The notes: generated by a model from the sequence alone, not told the origin. A DNA stretch of 64,000 nucleotides from DATFVB01 sp963714035 (GCA_963714035.1 OY970224.1:496001-560000), one strand, 5' to 3'; shown: positions 44,260-53,100, counted from the stretch's first letter. A program made the numbers and translations.

Positions 44260-46347
44260 GTGCGCGTTAAGCGCGTGCCCGGCTCGGCGGTCGAGCGTCC
44301 CGCGGTCCGCGCGGACGCCGACAAGCCCGCGACGTTTCGCGAGTCCCAGCGGAAATCGGGCGGCGCCTTTCGCCTTCTCTCCGAGTTCACGCCCCAGGGC
44401 GACCAGCCCGCGGCGATCGCCGCCCTGACCGAGGGGCTGCGCACCGGCCGAAAGGACCAGGTCCTCCTCGGCGTCACCGGCTCGGGAAAGACGTTCACGA
44501 TGGCGAAGGTGATCGAGGCCGTGAACCGTCCCACACTCGTCCTGTCCCACAACAAGACGCTCGCGGCGCAGCTCTACCAGGAGTTCAAGACGTTCTTTCC
44601 CGGCAACGCGGTCGAGTATTTCGTCTCGTACTACGACTATTACCAGCCGGAGGCATACGTGCCGCAGACCGACACGTACATCGAGAAGGAGACTTCCCGG
44701 AACGAGGAGATCGACAAGCTCCGGCTCTCCGCGTCGAAGGCGCTCTTCGAACGGCGCGACGTCATCGTCGTCGCTTCCGTGTCGTGCATCTACGGCCTCG
44801 GCAGCCCGGAGTCGTACTACGACATGCTCGCCTTCCTCGAGGTCGGCGACGCCGCGGGCGTTCCGGCGCTCCTCCGCAAGCTCGTCGCGATGCAGTACGA
44901 GCGCACGAACGCGGATCTCGCGAGGGGGACCTTCCGGGTCCGTGGCGACGTCGTCGAGATCGCGCCGGCCTACGAGGACACGGCCGTCCGAGTGGAATTC
45001 TTCGGGGACGAGATCGAGAAGATCTCGCGGATCGATCCGCTCCGCGGCAGCGTCGCGGACCGGGTTCCGCGCCTCGCGATCTATCCCCGCACGTTCTACG
45101 CGACGCCGCGCTCCGTCCTCGAGCTCGCGATGACCGACATCCGGGCGGAGCTGGAGGAGCGGCTCGCGCAGCTGAACGCGGAGGACCGGAAGCTCGAGGC
45201 GCAGCGTCTCCACCAGCGCACGATGTTCGACCTCGAGATGATCCGCGAGCTCGGGTACTGCAACGGCATCGAGAACTATTCGCGGCATCTCTCCCGGCGC
45301 CGTCCCGGCGAGCCGCCGCCGACCCTTCTCGACTACTTCCCGTCCGACTTCCTGCTGATGGTCGACGAGTCCCACGTCTCGATGCCCCAGGTGCGCGGCA
45401 TGTACTTCGGCGACCGGTCGCGCAAGCAAACGCTCGTCGACTTCGGGTTCCGCCTCCCGTCCGCGCTCGACAACCGGCCTCTGACGTTCGAGGAGTTCCG
45501 GGAGCGCATCGGCCAGACCGTCTACGTCTCGGCCACGCCGGCGCCCTACGAGCTCGAACAGAGCGGCGGCGAAGTCGTCGAGCAGCTCATCCGGCCGACC
45601 GGGCTGATCGACCCGGAGATCGAGATCCGCCCCGTCAAGGGCCAGGTCGACGACCTGCTGGGCGTCGTCCGGGACGCTGCGTCGAGGCGGGAGCGCGTCA
45701 TGGTGACGACCCTCACCAAACGGATGGCCGAGGACCTGACGAACTATTTCACCGAGCTCGGCGTCCGGTGCCAGTACCTGCACTCCGATATCCAGACGCT
45801 CGACCGGGTGCGCCTCATCGGAGAGTTCCGGAAAGGGACGTTCGACTGCATCATCGGGATCAACCTGCTCCGCGAAGGCCTCGACATTCCGGAGGTCGCC
45901 GTCGTCGCGATCCTCGACGCCGACAAGGAAGGGTTCCTTCGGAGCACGACCTCGCTCATTCAGACGTCCGGCCGGGCCGCGCGAAACCTGGCCGGCCGGG
46001 TGATCTTCTACGCCGACGCGACGACGGACTCGATGCGGCGCGCGATGGAGGAAACCCGCCGCCGGCGCGAGAAGCAGTCCGCGTACAACCTTGAGCACGG
46101 GATCGAGCCGGCCTCGATCGTGAAGTCGCTCGACTCTCCGCTGCTGGCGATGTCGAACCTCGACTACCTCGAGCCGATGCAGATCCGGAAGCGCGAAACG
46201 CCCCCCGACGAGGAGGGGCTCTCGAAGAAGATCGCCGCGCTCGAAAAGGAGATGCGCGCCGCGGCGCGGGACCTGGAGTTCGAGAAGGCGGCGTCTTTGC
46301 GCGACGAGCTCCGACGGCTGAGGGAGCTGCAGATCTTCCGCGCTTAG
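44260..46347 (+). CDS. uvrB: UvrABC excinuclease subunit B
   Basis: This is the damage-verifying helicase of nucleotide excision repair. The protein has 695 residues. Walker A is GVTGSGKTFT (residues 71-80). The beta-hairpin region YYDYYQPEAYVPQTDTYIEK, the Walker B-like DESHVSMPQ and the C-terminal UVR motif (LEKEMRAAARDLEFEKAASLRDEL, ~655-690) are present. The GTG at 44260 gives about 33 extra residues before the usual start (FRLLSEFTPQGDQP); no ATG shortens it, so either the extension is real or a non-ATG codon is used. uvrC lies 630 bp downstream. Confidence 0.95.
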   Translation: MRVKRVPGSAVERPAVRADADKPATFRESQRKSGGAFRLLSEFTPQGDQPAAIAALTEGLRTGRKDQVLLGVTGSGKTFTMAKVIEAVNRPTLVLSHNKTLAAQLYQEFKTFFPGNAVEYFVSYYDYYQPEAYVPQTDTYIEKETSRNEEIDKLRLSASKALFERRDVIVVASVSCIYGLGSPESYYDMLAFLEVGDAAGVPALLRKLVAMQYERTNADLARGTFRVRGDVVEIAPAYEDTAVRVEFFGDEIEKISRIDPLRGSVADRVPRLAIYPRTFYATPRSVLELAMTDIRAELEERLAQLNAEDRKLEAQRLHQRTMFDLEMIRELGYCNGIENYSRHLSRRRPGEPPPTLLDYFPSDFLLMVDESHVSMPQVRGMYFGDRSRKQTLVDFGFRLPSALDNRPLTFEEFRERIGQTVYVSATPAPYELEQSGGEVVEQLIRPTGLIDPEIEIRPVKGQVDDLLGVVRDAASRRERVMVTTLTKRMAEDLTNYFTELGVRCQYLHSDIQTLDRVRLIGEFRKGTFDCIIGINLLREGLDIPEVAVVAILDADKEGFLRSTTSLIQTSGRAARNLAGRVIFYADATTDSMRRAMEETRRRREKQSAYNLEHGIEPASIVKSLDSPLLAMSNLDYLEPMQIRKRETPPDEEGLSKKIAALEKEMRAAARDLEFEKAASLRDELRRLRELQIFRA

Positions 46348-46681
46348 AAGCGGCCGCTCGCGGTCCGCGAGATTCGAAGCACGAAGTTCGAATCCAGAGC
46401 CGTTCTTACTGCACGAACCGCCGCGAAGAGGCGACTCGCATAACGCGAGCGCGCCGATCCGACATGAATTCGCAATTCGAATTTTCAAAACGGTGCGACG
46501 CCGGCCTGTCTTTCCGAACGAAGTGAGGAATCCCGGTCGCGGCTCCCGGGCGGGTCCTCCGACTCGGTCGCTTCGCTCGTCCGGATGACAGCGGGTGCCA
46601 CCCTTTCGAATATTGGAAATTCGAGCTCTGAAGTTGTCTGGGATTCAGTGCCTGGAACCTCGTATTTCGGCTTCCGCGCCG
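46348..46681. other. Intergenic region rich in degenerate inverted repeats
   Basis: No gene is visible in this stretch. It contains AT-rich stretches with TTCGAA and GAATTCG-type short palindromes on both sides of a longer inverted element at 46492-46604. Composition differs from the flanking genes, being less GC-rich. Confidence 0.6.
46492..46604. repeat. Long imperfect inverted repeat, possible dispersed intergenic element
   Basis: The left arm (GGTGCGACG...CCTGTCTTTCCGAACGAAG) pairs imperfectly with the right arm; read on the minus strand, the right arm begins GGTGGCACCCGCTGTCATC and continues CGGACGAGCGAAGCGACC. The motif TGTCATCC.GA.GAGCGAAGCGA resembles a dispersed intergenic repeat that I recall from many bacterial genomes. 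Only one instance occurs here, so its repeat nature in this genome is inferred. Confidence 0.5.
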
Positions 46682-46921
46682 CTACCGCGGCATGAGGCCG
46701 GCCGGGCTGCCGGAGCAGCCGTGGTAAAGGCCGACGACGACGAGGGCGAGCACGACGATCGCCGCTACCCAGATGAACGCCGTCTTCGGCTTCGAGAGGT
46801 CCGGGCGGGCGAAATATCCGGTTCGGAAGATGTCCACCTGGTTGTGGCAGTTCGGGCATTCGACCGCGTCGTTGCCGATCGGCCGCAGGCAAAAGGGACA
46901 CTCCTTCATGACGCCGATCAT
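46682..46921 (-). CDS. Small zinc-ribbon membrane protein
   Basis: The protein has 79 residues. The N-terminal zinc ribbon has C-x2-C...C-x2-C (ECPFCLRP...ECPNCHNQ), followed by a charged stretch and one membrane helix at about residues 49-68 (FIWVAAIVVLALVVVGLYHG), then a short tail with one cysteine. The start may be ATG 46921 (GGAG just before it) or the internal ATG 46909. It is the only minus-strand gene between uvrB and the right end. I do not recognise a specific family. Confidence 0.7.
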   Translation of the reverse strand: MIGVMKECPFCLRPIGNDAVECPNCHNQVDIFRTGYFARPDLSKPKTAFIWVAAIVVLALVVVGLYHGCSGSPAGLMPR

Positions 46922-46967
46922 ATTCTCCGGGCGATCGGGCGTTTTCGGCGCAAAAGGCTCGTCCGCT

Positions 46968-46973
46968 TATAAT
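46968..46973 (+). promoter_or_regulatory. uvrC: Consensus -10 box giving a leaderless uvrC transcript (candidate)
   Basis: A perfect TATAAT is followed by six bases and the GTG of uvrC, so transcription would start on the start codon. No Shine-Dalgarno sequence fits in the gap. No good -35 box was seen. Confidence 0.5.
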
Positions 46974-46979
46974 TTGCGC

Positions 46980-48782
46980 GTGGCGGACCCGGAAATCCCC
47001 GCGCCTCCCGAGAACGTTCCCGATGCTCCCGGCGTGTACCTCTTCCGGAACGCGCGCGAGCGGATCGTCTACGTCGGCAAGGCGCGTTCGCTCAGGAAAC
47101 GCGTCTCCTCCTATTTCCACAAGACGATCGAGGACACGAAGACGCGCGCCCTGCTGTCGGAATACCGTTCGCTCGAGACGATCGTCACCCGGACGGAGCT
47201 CGAGGCGCTGCTCCTCGAGAACGCGCTGATCAAAAAGCACCATCCGCGGTACAACGTCTGCCTCCGCGACGACAAGACCTATCCCTACGTCAAGATCACG
47301 ACGGGCGAGGAGTGGCCGAGGGCGCTCGTCACCCGGCGCGTGCTCGACGACGGTCACACGTATTTCGGGCCGTTCTGGGGCGGCCTCGTCCGGCGGACGA
47401 TGAAGATGATCACCCGCCATTTCCAGATCCGCACCTGCTCGATCGAGATCGACGGACGGCTTCCCCGGCCGTGCCTGTACTACGACCTCCACGCCTGCCT
47501 CGGCCCCTGCGTCTCCGGGCTCACGACGAAGGAGGCTTACGACGAAGCCGTCCGCGACGTGATCCTCTTCCTCCAGGGGAAGAACGCGGAGCTCTCGAAG
47601 AGCCTCCAGGCGAAGATGGAGACCGCGGCCGGCGAGGAGAACTTCGAGATGGCCGCCGCCTATCGCGACGCGCTCCGGACGGTGGAGGAGATCGCGGAGC
47701 GGCAGGTGGTGCAGCGTCTCTCCGGCGAGGACGCCGACACGTGGGGAATCCACGAGGACGGCGGGGATGCGGCGGTGCAGGTGCTGGTCGTGCGCGGCGG
47801 GACGATCCTCGACCGCCGGGAGATGTTCTTCGAGAAGGTCGAAGGAACGCCCCCGGAGGAGCTCCTTTCGGCGGTCATCGCCCAGTTCTACGGGCAGACG
47901 ACGTTTCTCCCCGACGAGGTCCAGGTCCCGTTCGATTTCCCGGACCGCGAGCTCCTCGAGCAGTTCCTCTCGGAGAAGAAGGGGACCCGCGTCGGGATCC
48001 GCCGCCCGCAGCGCGGGGCGGCGAAGGACCGCCTCGAGATGGCGATGGTGAACGCCCGGTCGCGGCACGAAGCGCGGTTCCGGCGGTCGAGATCGGCCGA
48101 AGAGGACGCGGTCGCCCGGCTGTCGAAGCTCCTCGGCCTTCCGGAGCCCGCACGCCGGATCGAGGGATTCGACATCTCGCACATCCAGGGAACGAATTCG
48201 TACGCGTCGATGGTCGTCTTCGAAGACGGCCGGCCGAAGAAATCCGACTACCGTCTGTTCCGGATCCAGTCCCAGCAGCTCCTCGCCCCCGACGATTTCG
48301 CCTCCATGGCGGAAGCGGTGTCGCGGCGCTACACGCGCGTGATCGCCGAGGGAGGTCGTCTGCCCGATCTCGTGCTCGTCGACGGAGGGCGGGGACAGCT
48401 CTCCGCGGCGATCACCGCGCTCGACCGGATCGGCGTGGAGCTCCCGGTCGTCGGTCTCGCGAAGCAGGAAGAGGAGATCTTCGTGCCGGGACGTCCCGAA
48501 CCGATCCGCCTGGCGAGACACGAGAGCGCGCTCCGGCTCGTCCAGCGCGTGCGCGACGAGGCCCACCGGTTCGCGATCGGGCGCCACCGGAAGACGCGGA
48601 CGGCGGTCGCGCTCACGACGAGACTCCGGGCCGTGCCGGGAGTGGGCCCCGTCAAGGCGAAGAAGCTCCTCCGCAAGTTCGGCTCGGTGGGCCGGGTGAA
48701 GGAGGCGCCGCGGGAGGAGATCGCGAGCGTCGTCGGGCCGCGCGCCGCCGAGAACGTCCTCTCCCATCTGCGGGACGAATGA
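46980..48782 (+). CDS. uvrC: UvrABC excinuclease subunit C
   Basis: This is the dual-incision nuclease of nucleotide excision repair. The protein has 600 residues and starts at GTG 46980. The N-terminal GIY-YIG domain has GVYLFRNARERIVYVGKA (residues ~15-35), the cysteine-rich middle part has RPCLYYDLHACLGPCVSG, and a UvrB-binding UVR motif follows (NFEMAAAYRDAL). The RNase H-like nuclease domain has GFDISHIQG and LVLVDGGRGQL, and the C-terminal HhH pair has VPGVGPVKAKKLL. The ATGA overlap couples it to the PATAN-SPOR gene downstream. Confidence 0.95.
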   Translation: MADPEIPAPPENVPDAPGVYLFRNARERIVYVGKARSLRKRVSSYFHKTIEDTKTRALLSEYRSLETIVTRTELEALLLENALIKKHHPRYNVCLRDDKTYPYVKITTGEEWPRALVTRRVLDDGHTYFGPFWGGLVRRTMKMITRHFQIRTCSIEIDGRLPRPCLYYDLHACLGPCVSGLTTKEAYDEAVRDVILFLQGKNAELSKSLQAKMETAAGEENFEMAAAYRDALRTVEEIAERQVVQRLSGEDADTWGIHEDGGDAAVQVLVVRGGTILDRREMFFEKVEGTPPEELLSAVIAQFYGQTTFLPDEVQVPFDFPDRELLEQFLSEKKGTRVGIRRPQRGAAKDRLEMAMVNARSRHEARFRRSRSAEEDAVARLSKLLGLPEPARRIEGFDISHIQGTNSYASMVVFEDGRPKKSDYRLFRIQSQQLLAPDDFASMAEAVSRRYTRVIAEGGRLPDLVLVDGGRGQLSAAITALDRIGVELPVVGLAKQEEEIFVPGRPEPIRLARHESALRLVQRVRDEAHRFAIGRHRKTRTAVALTTRLRAVPGVGPVKAKKLLRKFGSVGRVKEAPREEIASVVGPRAAENVLSHLRDE

Positions 48783-50593
48783 GGGAAACCTTCGACGCCT
48801 CCGGACCGCTCGCGTCGATCGACGCGCTGGCGGCCGTCTGCGGGATCGGGCGCCGCGGGGAGTCCGGAACGCTGCGCGTGACCGGCCCGGCGGGGGAGAG
48901 TGTCCGCTTCGGGTTCGCGGAGGGCGTCCTCGTCGCGCTCGATCCTCCGCCCGACAGCGGGCCGGCCGACGTCCTGATCCGCGGCGGGAAGGTCCAGCGC
49001 GCGACCTACGAGGCGCTGACCGTGGGCGATTTCGAAGACCGATTCGCGGTCGCGGCGGCGTCCGGCGTGATTTCCCGAAGGGAGGCGAACTGGGGGCTGA
49101 AGATCTCCGCGATCGAGACCCTCGTCCGCCTTCTTTCGTGGGGGGACGGGGAATACTCCTGGGAAGAGGGCGCTCCGGAGCCGACCGCGCCTCCCCTCAA
49201 GCTCCGGATCGACCAGTGGGTCCTCGAGCTCTTCCTGCGGTCGAACGATCGGGGCTTCGTCGTCCGGAAGATCGGGCCACCCGACGTTCCGGTCGCCCGC
49301 GCGGAAGGCTTCGCCGAATCGTTCGCCGCGCTCGGCCTGACCGCCGATGCGGATGCGGTCGTCGAAGGAGTCGACGGCCGCCGGACGATCGACGAGATCG
49401 TCCGGCGATCGAGGGCCGACGAGTTCGCGACCCTGAAGCTCCTGGCCGCGCTCATCACTCTCGGGCTCGTCCTCCCGATTCACGAGATTCCCGAGACCGC
49501 CGGGGACGATTCGGCTCCGACGACGGAATCCGATTTCGCGCCGGCGTCCATCCCCGATTCCGGTGCGGCGCCGGAGGAGCTCGCCGCCCTCGAGCCGGAC
49601 GAGTTCGAGCTCGCGACCCCCGCCGGGAGCGCTTCGGAAGAGACACCCGAGCCGGAGCCCGCCCCCGAGCCGGCGGCCGAACCGGAGGCCTCCGCTCCCT
49701 CCGCCGAACGGGAGCCCCCCGAAGCGCCGTGGGAGCCCGAGGCGATCGAAGCGCCCGACGCGGCTTTCGAGAGGGTCGAGGCCGGAAGCTCGGAGCCCCC
49801 GCCACCGGAATCGGAAGCGGAGAATGCCGCTCCGTCCCCTGAGCCGCTGCCGCTCCCGGACATCAGCGTTCCCCTCTTCGCGCTGACGGCCCCGGAACCC
49901 GAGGCGTCGCCGGAACCGGAGCCCGCGCCGGACGATTCGTTCCCTTCCGGCGCCGGCGACCTGCACCGGTCGCAGGGAGGGCTGCGCGCCGCGGCGCTCC
50001 TCGCGGCGCTGGCTCTCGTCGGGATCCTGATCCTCGTGCGGCGTCGGGAGGCGTCGCCCCGCCAGACGGCGCCTCCTTCGGCAGCGGCGTCGCCGGGCGC
50101 GCCGGCCCGGCCTGCCCCGGGCCCTGCGGCCACGGAACCTCCTCCTCGACGCTCGCCTCCGGTCACGGAGCCGGCTCCGGAGAGGACTCCGGATCGCGTC
50201 GCCGCCGCGCCGACGCCGAAGAAATCGGCGAGCCCGGAGCGGCGCCCGAAGAAAGCCGAAGCCGAGGCGGCCTCGCCGGCCAGGAACGATTCGTGGGACG
50301 CGCTCGCCCGGACGGGCCGCAAGACGTTCGAGCATCCGGGCGTCCATCGGTACGCGATCCAGCTGGAGCTCGCGTGCGAGGGATCGACGCTGCAAAAGGC
50401 GTTCGCCGCGGACCCCGAGCGGCGGCAGATCTGGCTGTCGTCTTACTCGTTCCGAGGCCGAAGCTGCTATCGCGTGCTGTGGGGGAAGTATCGGGATCTG
50501 GATTCGGCGAAGGCCGCGAAATCGACGGTCCCGGAATTCTTCTCGCGCGACGGCAACCACCCGACGGTCGTGCCGCTGGGGCGCGCGAAATGA
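48779..50593 (+). CDS. PATAN/DUF4388-like protein with acidic-proline linker, membrane helix and SPOR-like C-terminus
   Basis: The protein has 604 residues. Residues ~5-230 look like a DUF4388/PATAN-type region (GRRGESGTLRVTGPAGESVRFGFAEGVLVAL and VISRREANWGLKISAIETLVRLL...GEYSW). Residues ~240-395 are extremely rich in E, P, A and S. A membrane helix lies at ~402-419 (AALLAALALVGILILV), followed by a basic/proline region. The last ~85 residues (YAIQLELAC...CYRVLWGKYRD) recall a SPOR peptidoglycan-binding domain, possibly outside the inner membrane. The start overlaps the uvrC stop. Its 3' end is the first unit of a 26-bp tandem repeat. Confidence 0.75.
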   Translation: MRETFDASGPLASIDALAAVCGIGRRGESGTLRVTGPAGESVRFGFAEGVLVALDPPPDSGPADVLIRGGKVQRATYEALTVGDFEDRFAVAAASGVISRREANWGLKISAIETLVRLLSWGDGEYSWEEGAPEPTAPPLKLRIDQWVLELFLRSNDRGFVVRKIGPPDVPVARAEGFAESFAALGLTADADAVVEGVDGRRTIDEIVRRSRADEFATLKLLAALITLGLVLPIHEIPETAGDDSAPTTESDFAPASIPDSGAAPEELAALEPDEFELATPAGSASEETPEPEPAPEPAAEPEASAPSAEREPPEAPWEPEAIEAPDAAFERVEAGSSEPPPPESEAENAAPSPEPLPLPDISVPLFALTAPEPEASPEPEPAPDDSFPSGAGDLHRSQGGLRAAALLAALALVGILILVRRREASPRQTAPPSAAASPGAPARPAPGPAATEPPPRRSPPVTEPAPERTPDRVAAAPTPKKSASPERRPKKAEAEAASPARNDSWDALARTGRKTFEHPGVHRYAIQLELACEGSTLQKAFAADPERRQIWLSSYSFRGRSCYRVLWGKYRDLDSAKAAKSTVPEFFSRDGNHPTVVPLGRAK

Positions 50594-50647
50594 ACGTGCC
50601 CCTGGGGCGCGCCAAATGAACGTCCCCCTGGGGCGCGCGAAATGAAC
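50576..50647 (+). repeat. 26-bp tandem repeat (2.8 copies) spanning a stop codon
   Basis: Units start at 50576, 50602 and 50628. Each has the form CTGGGGCGCGCGAAATGAAC followed by a spacer ending CCCC, so CCCCTGGGG palindromes lie at the unit joints. The first unit encodes the end of the preceding protein (LGRAK and TGA). Because 26 is not a multiple of three, each unit places its TGA in a different frame and also contains ATGAAC. It ends in CTTTTT before the next gene. Confidence 0.9.
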
Positions 50648-50667
50648 CTTTTTCTCCGTCGCGGAAG

Positions 50668-51960
50668 ATGAGCGAAACGGCGGAAGCCTGGAGCGGCAGC
50701 ATCGCCGCCGAGCCCTTCCCGGCCATCCTTCGGCGCATATTCGCGGAGCGCCGGACGGGACGACTCAGCTTCCAGCGCGAATCCGAGACGCTGCGGCTCT
50801 TCTTCGACCGCGGCGAGCTCCGGACGGCGACCTCGTCGACCGAGGGGCGGCGGATCGGCGACGTGCTCCTGCGGCGGGGGCTCGTCAGCGAAGCCGCTTT
50901 TCGGGCGGCGCTCGCCTCCGACGGCGATCGACGGAGCCGCCTCGGAAAGCTTCTCGTCGAGCGCGGCCTGATCGCCCAGAACGTCCTCGATGCCGAGATG
51001 CGTCGGCTCGCCGAGGAGATCGTCTTCGCCGCGTTCACCTGGAAAGAGGGGGAGTTCCGTTTCGAGGACGACGAGGGAAGCCCGAACGCCGACGTCTGGC
51101 TCGATCATTCGACGGCGGCGCTGATCGTCGAGGGAATCCGGCGCCTTCCGGAGAGCGAGGAGTATCTCGAAAGGCTCGGCGATCTCGATCGCAAACCGAC
51201 CGCCATCGGGGACCCGGCGAGCCGGTGGGGAGTCGTCAAGCTCGCCCCGCAGGAGGGATACCTCTTCTCGCTCTGCAACGGACGAACGAGCTTCCGGGAC
51301 GTCCTCAAGCTCGCCCCGTCGCGCGCGGCGGGCGCGAAGATCCTCCACGCGCTCCTCGCGTGCGGTCTGATCGAGGTCCCCGACGTCCCCCCCGCGGAGG
51401 AGGCCGCCGAGACTTCCGCCTCGCCGGCGACGCTTTCGCCGCCGGCGCCGGCGCCCCGGGAAATGCCGATCGAATCCGGCGCCCCGGACGACGAGGCGCG
51501 CTTCCTCGTCGCGCGAGGCAGCTACCTCCGCGCCCGACAGCTCATCGAATCGCGGGACTTCTTCGGCGCGATCGTGCTCCTGGAGCAGTGCGTCAAGCTC
51601 GTCCCCGACAACTCGGAGTACCACTATCGCCTCGCCTCCGCGCTCTCGAGGAATCCCCGCTGGGGAGAACGCACGATCGCGCAGTTCAAGAAGGCGCTGT
51701 CGCTCGGGCCGAACCGGACGGACGCCCTGCGCGAGTTCGCCGAGTTCCTGCTCGCGCACAAGCGCCCCGCCGAGGCGCGCGACCAGGCGGCGCATCTCTT
51801 CGAGCTGTCCCCGGAGGAGCCGAAGCACCTCGATCTGCTGCGCCGGTGCGAGGCCGCGATGGGAATCGCTCCTCCTCCCGCGGCGCCGGCAGAGGCCGGC
51901 GAAGAGGCGATTCGGTCGAAATCCCTCCTCGGCCGCATCTTCCGGCGGAACACGGAATGA
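50668..51960 (+). CDS. DUF4388 (PATAN) protein with C-terminal TPR
   Basis: The protein has 430 residues. The N-terminal DUF4388/PATAN domain (about 10-150) has AEPFPAILRRIFAERRTGRLSF, GELRTATSS and GDVLLRRGLVSEAAF, and RLGKLLVERGLI is a tandem half. A winged-helix-like middle part (~180-245) follows, then a proline linker and TPR-type helices at ~275-390 (SRDFFGAIVLLEQCVKLVPD, GERTIAQFKKALSLGPN). Such proteins are common in gliding or twitching deltaproteobacteria and Acidobacteriota and often act in signalling with GTPases; the role here is unknown. GCGGAAG lies before the ATG. Confidence 0.8.
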   Translation: MSETAEAWSGSIAAEPFPAILRRIFAERRTGRLSFQRESETLRLFFDRGELRTATSSTEGRRIGDVLLRRGLVSEAAFRAALASDGDRRSRLGKLLVERGLIAQNVLDAEMRRLAEEIVFAAFTWKEGEFRFEDDEGSPNADVWLDHSTAALIVEGIRRLPESEEYLERLGDLDRKPTAIGDPASRWGVVKLAPQEGYLFSLCNGRTSFRDVLKLAPSRAAGAKILHALLACGLIEVPDVPPAEEAAETSASPATLSPPAPAPREMPIESGAPDDEARFLVARGSYLRARQLIESRDFFGAIVLLEQCVKLVPDNSEYHYRLASALSRNPRWGERTIAQFKKALSLGPNRTDALREFAEFLLAHKRPAEARDQAAHLFELSPEEPKHLDLLRRCEAAMGIAPPPAAPAEAGEEAIRSKSLLGRIFRRNTE

Positions 51961-51991
51961 GCGGCCGGGTTCCTCGGCGAGAGGCCTGACG

Positions 51992-52603
51992 GTGGATCTC
52001 GGCCTCGCGACCGCTCTCGGTCTCGCCGTCGCGGCGGGGTTCAACGCCTGGGCGACCGCGCTCGTCTTCGGGCTGTGCGCCCGCGCGTTTCCCGACCTTC
52101 TCGGCGGCCCGATGGCTTCGTTCTTCGCGGCCGGCCCCATCCTCACGATGGCCGCGGCCCTCTTTGCCGCCGAGTTCCTGGCCGACAAAATCCCGTTTCT
52201 CGATCACTTCTGGGATTTCGCTCACACCTTCCTGCGTCCGGCCGCCGGCGCGGCGCTCGCCGCCGCGTGTCTGCCGGCGCATTCCGCCGCGGCGCGCATC
52301 GCCGTCGCCGGCGCGGGCGCCGTCGTGACGCTCGCGGCGCACATGGGGAAGGCCGCTTCGCGATTGACGTCGATGGCGGCAGTCTCGCCCCTCACGCGCC
52401 TGGCGCTCTCGATGGCCGAGGACGTGATCGCGGTCGCCGTCGCCGCGGTCGCCATTTTCTCCCCCGAGCTGTCGCTCGCGGCGGTCGGCGCGGTGCTGAT
52501 CCTGATCGTGCTGCTGTTCGGGCGCATCCGGCGCGCGGCGGCGATCCTCTTCTTCCTCGCGGCCCACCCCCGCGAGGCCTATCGGGCTTCGAAGGAAGCG
52601 TAG
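51992..52603 (+). CDS. DUF4126-type integral membrane protein
   Basis: The protein has 203 residues with a GTG start. It has four to five membrane helices, with AAGFNAWATALVFGL near residue 14 and FLADKIPFLDHFWDFAHTFLRP near residue 63. This acidic-aromatic segment is the most characteristic part of DUF4126 proteins. The C-terminus is cytoplasmic and basic (REAYRASKEA). The function of the family is not established. The YacP-like gene starts 5 bp after its stop. Confidence 0.8.
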   Translation: MDLGLATALGLAVAAGFNAWATALVFGLCARAFPDLLGGPMASFFAAGPILTMAAALFAAEFLADKIPFLDHFWDFAHTFLRPAAGAALAAACLPAHSAAARIAVAGAGAVVTLAAHMGKAASRLTSMAAVSPLTRLALSMAEDVIAVAVAAVAIFSPELSLAAVGAVLILIVLLFGRIRRAAAILFFLAAHPREAYRASKEA

Positions 52604-52608
52604 GACTC

Positions 52609-53064
52609 GTGCCCTTCTTCGTCGACGGCAACAACCTGATCGGGAGGATCGAGGGACGGCCGCCCTCGACGGAGGAGGAACGCCGGCAGGTCCAGAAGAC
52701 GATCGCCGCGCGTCTGCGGAAGGAGAGGTCGAGCGTCATTCTCTTTTTCGACGGGGAGCCGGCCGCAGGCCGGAGGGAAGGATGGCTCGGCGGCCTGACG
52801 GTCCGCTACTCCGGGAACCGCAGCGCCGACGACGCGATCGTCGAGGCGGTCGAACGGGCGAAGGCGCGACGCGATTGCCACGTCGTCACCGACGACCGGG
52901 CCCTCGCCGAGCGCGCCCGCGCGCGGGGGGCGCGGGCCCTGTCGACGTCGGACTTCTGGGGTCGCATGGAAGCGGCGGCCGGCGAGGCGGGGGAAGAGCG
53001 GCGCACGGTGGACGTGGACGAGTGGGAGTCGTTCTTCGCCGACGACCGCAACCGCCTGTCGTGA
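52609..53064 (+). CDS. NYN/PIN-like RNase, YacP family (DUF901)
   Basis: The protein has 151 residues and starts at GTG 52609. FFVDGNNLIGRIEG carries the first acidic residue, VILFFDGEP the second, and NRSADDAIVEAVERAK and VVTDDRALAERARARG the remaining acidic positions of the NYN fold. YacP/Rae1-like proteins are small RNases, some acting on ribosome-bound mRNA. The C-terminal part is acidic (DEWESFFADDRNRLS). It ends 36 bp before RNase P RNA. Confidence 0.82.
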   Translation: MPFFVDGNNLIGRIEGRPPSTEEERRQVQKTIAARLRKERSSVILFFDGEPAAGRREGWLGGLTVRYSGNRSADDAIVEAVERAKARRDCHVVTDDRALAERARARGARALSTSDFWGRMEAAAGEAGEERRTVDVDEWESFFADDRNRLS

Positions 53065-53100
53065 CGGGCGGGACGGCGGCCGTTCTGCTAAGCTCCGCCG

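Noticed and set aside
42557..46488. Long minus-strand frames opposite the TPR-AIM24 and uvrB genes
   Set aside because: They are antisense shadows with no start signals or domains; uvrB and the TPR gene are clearly on the plus strand.
50576..50647. Possible CRISPR-like array
   Set aside because: Units are directly adjacent with no unique spacers, so it is a simple tandem repeat.
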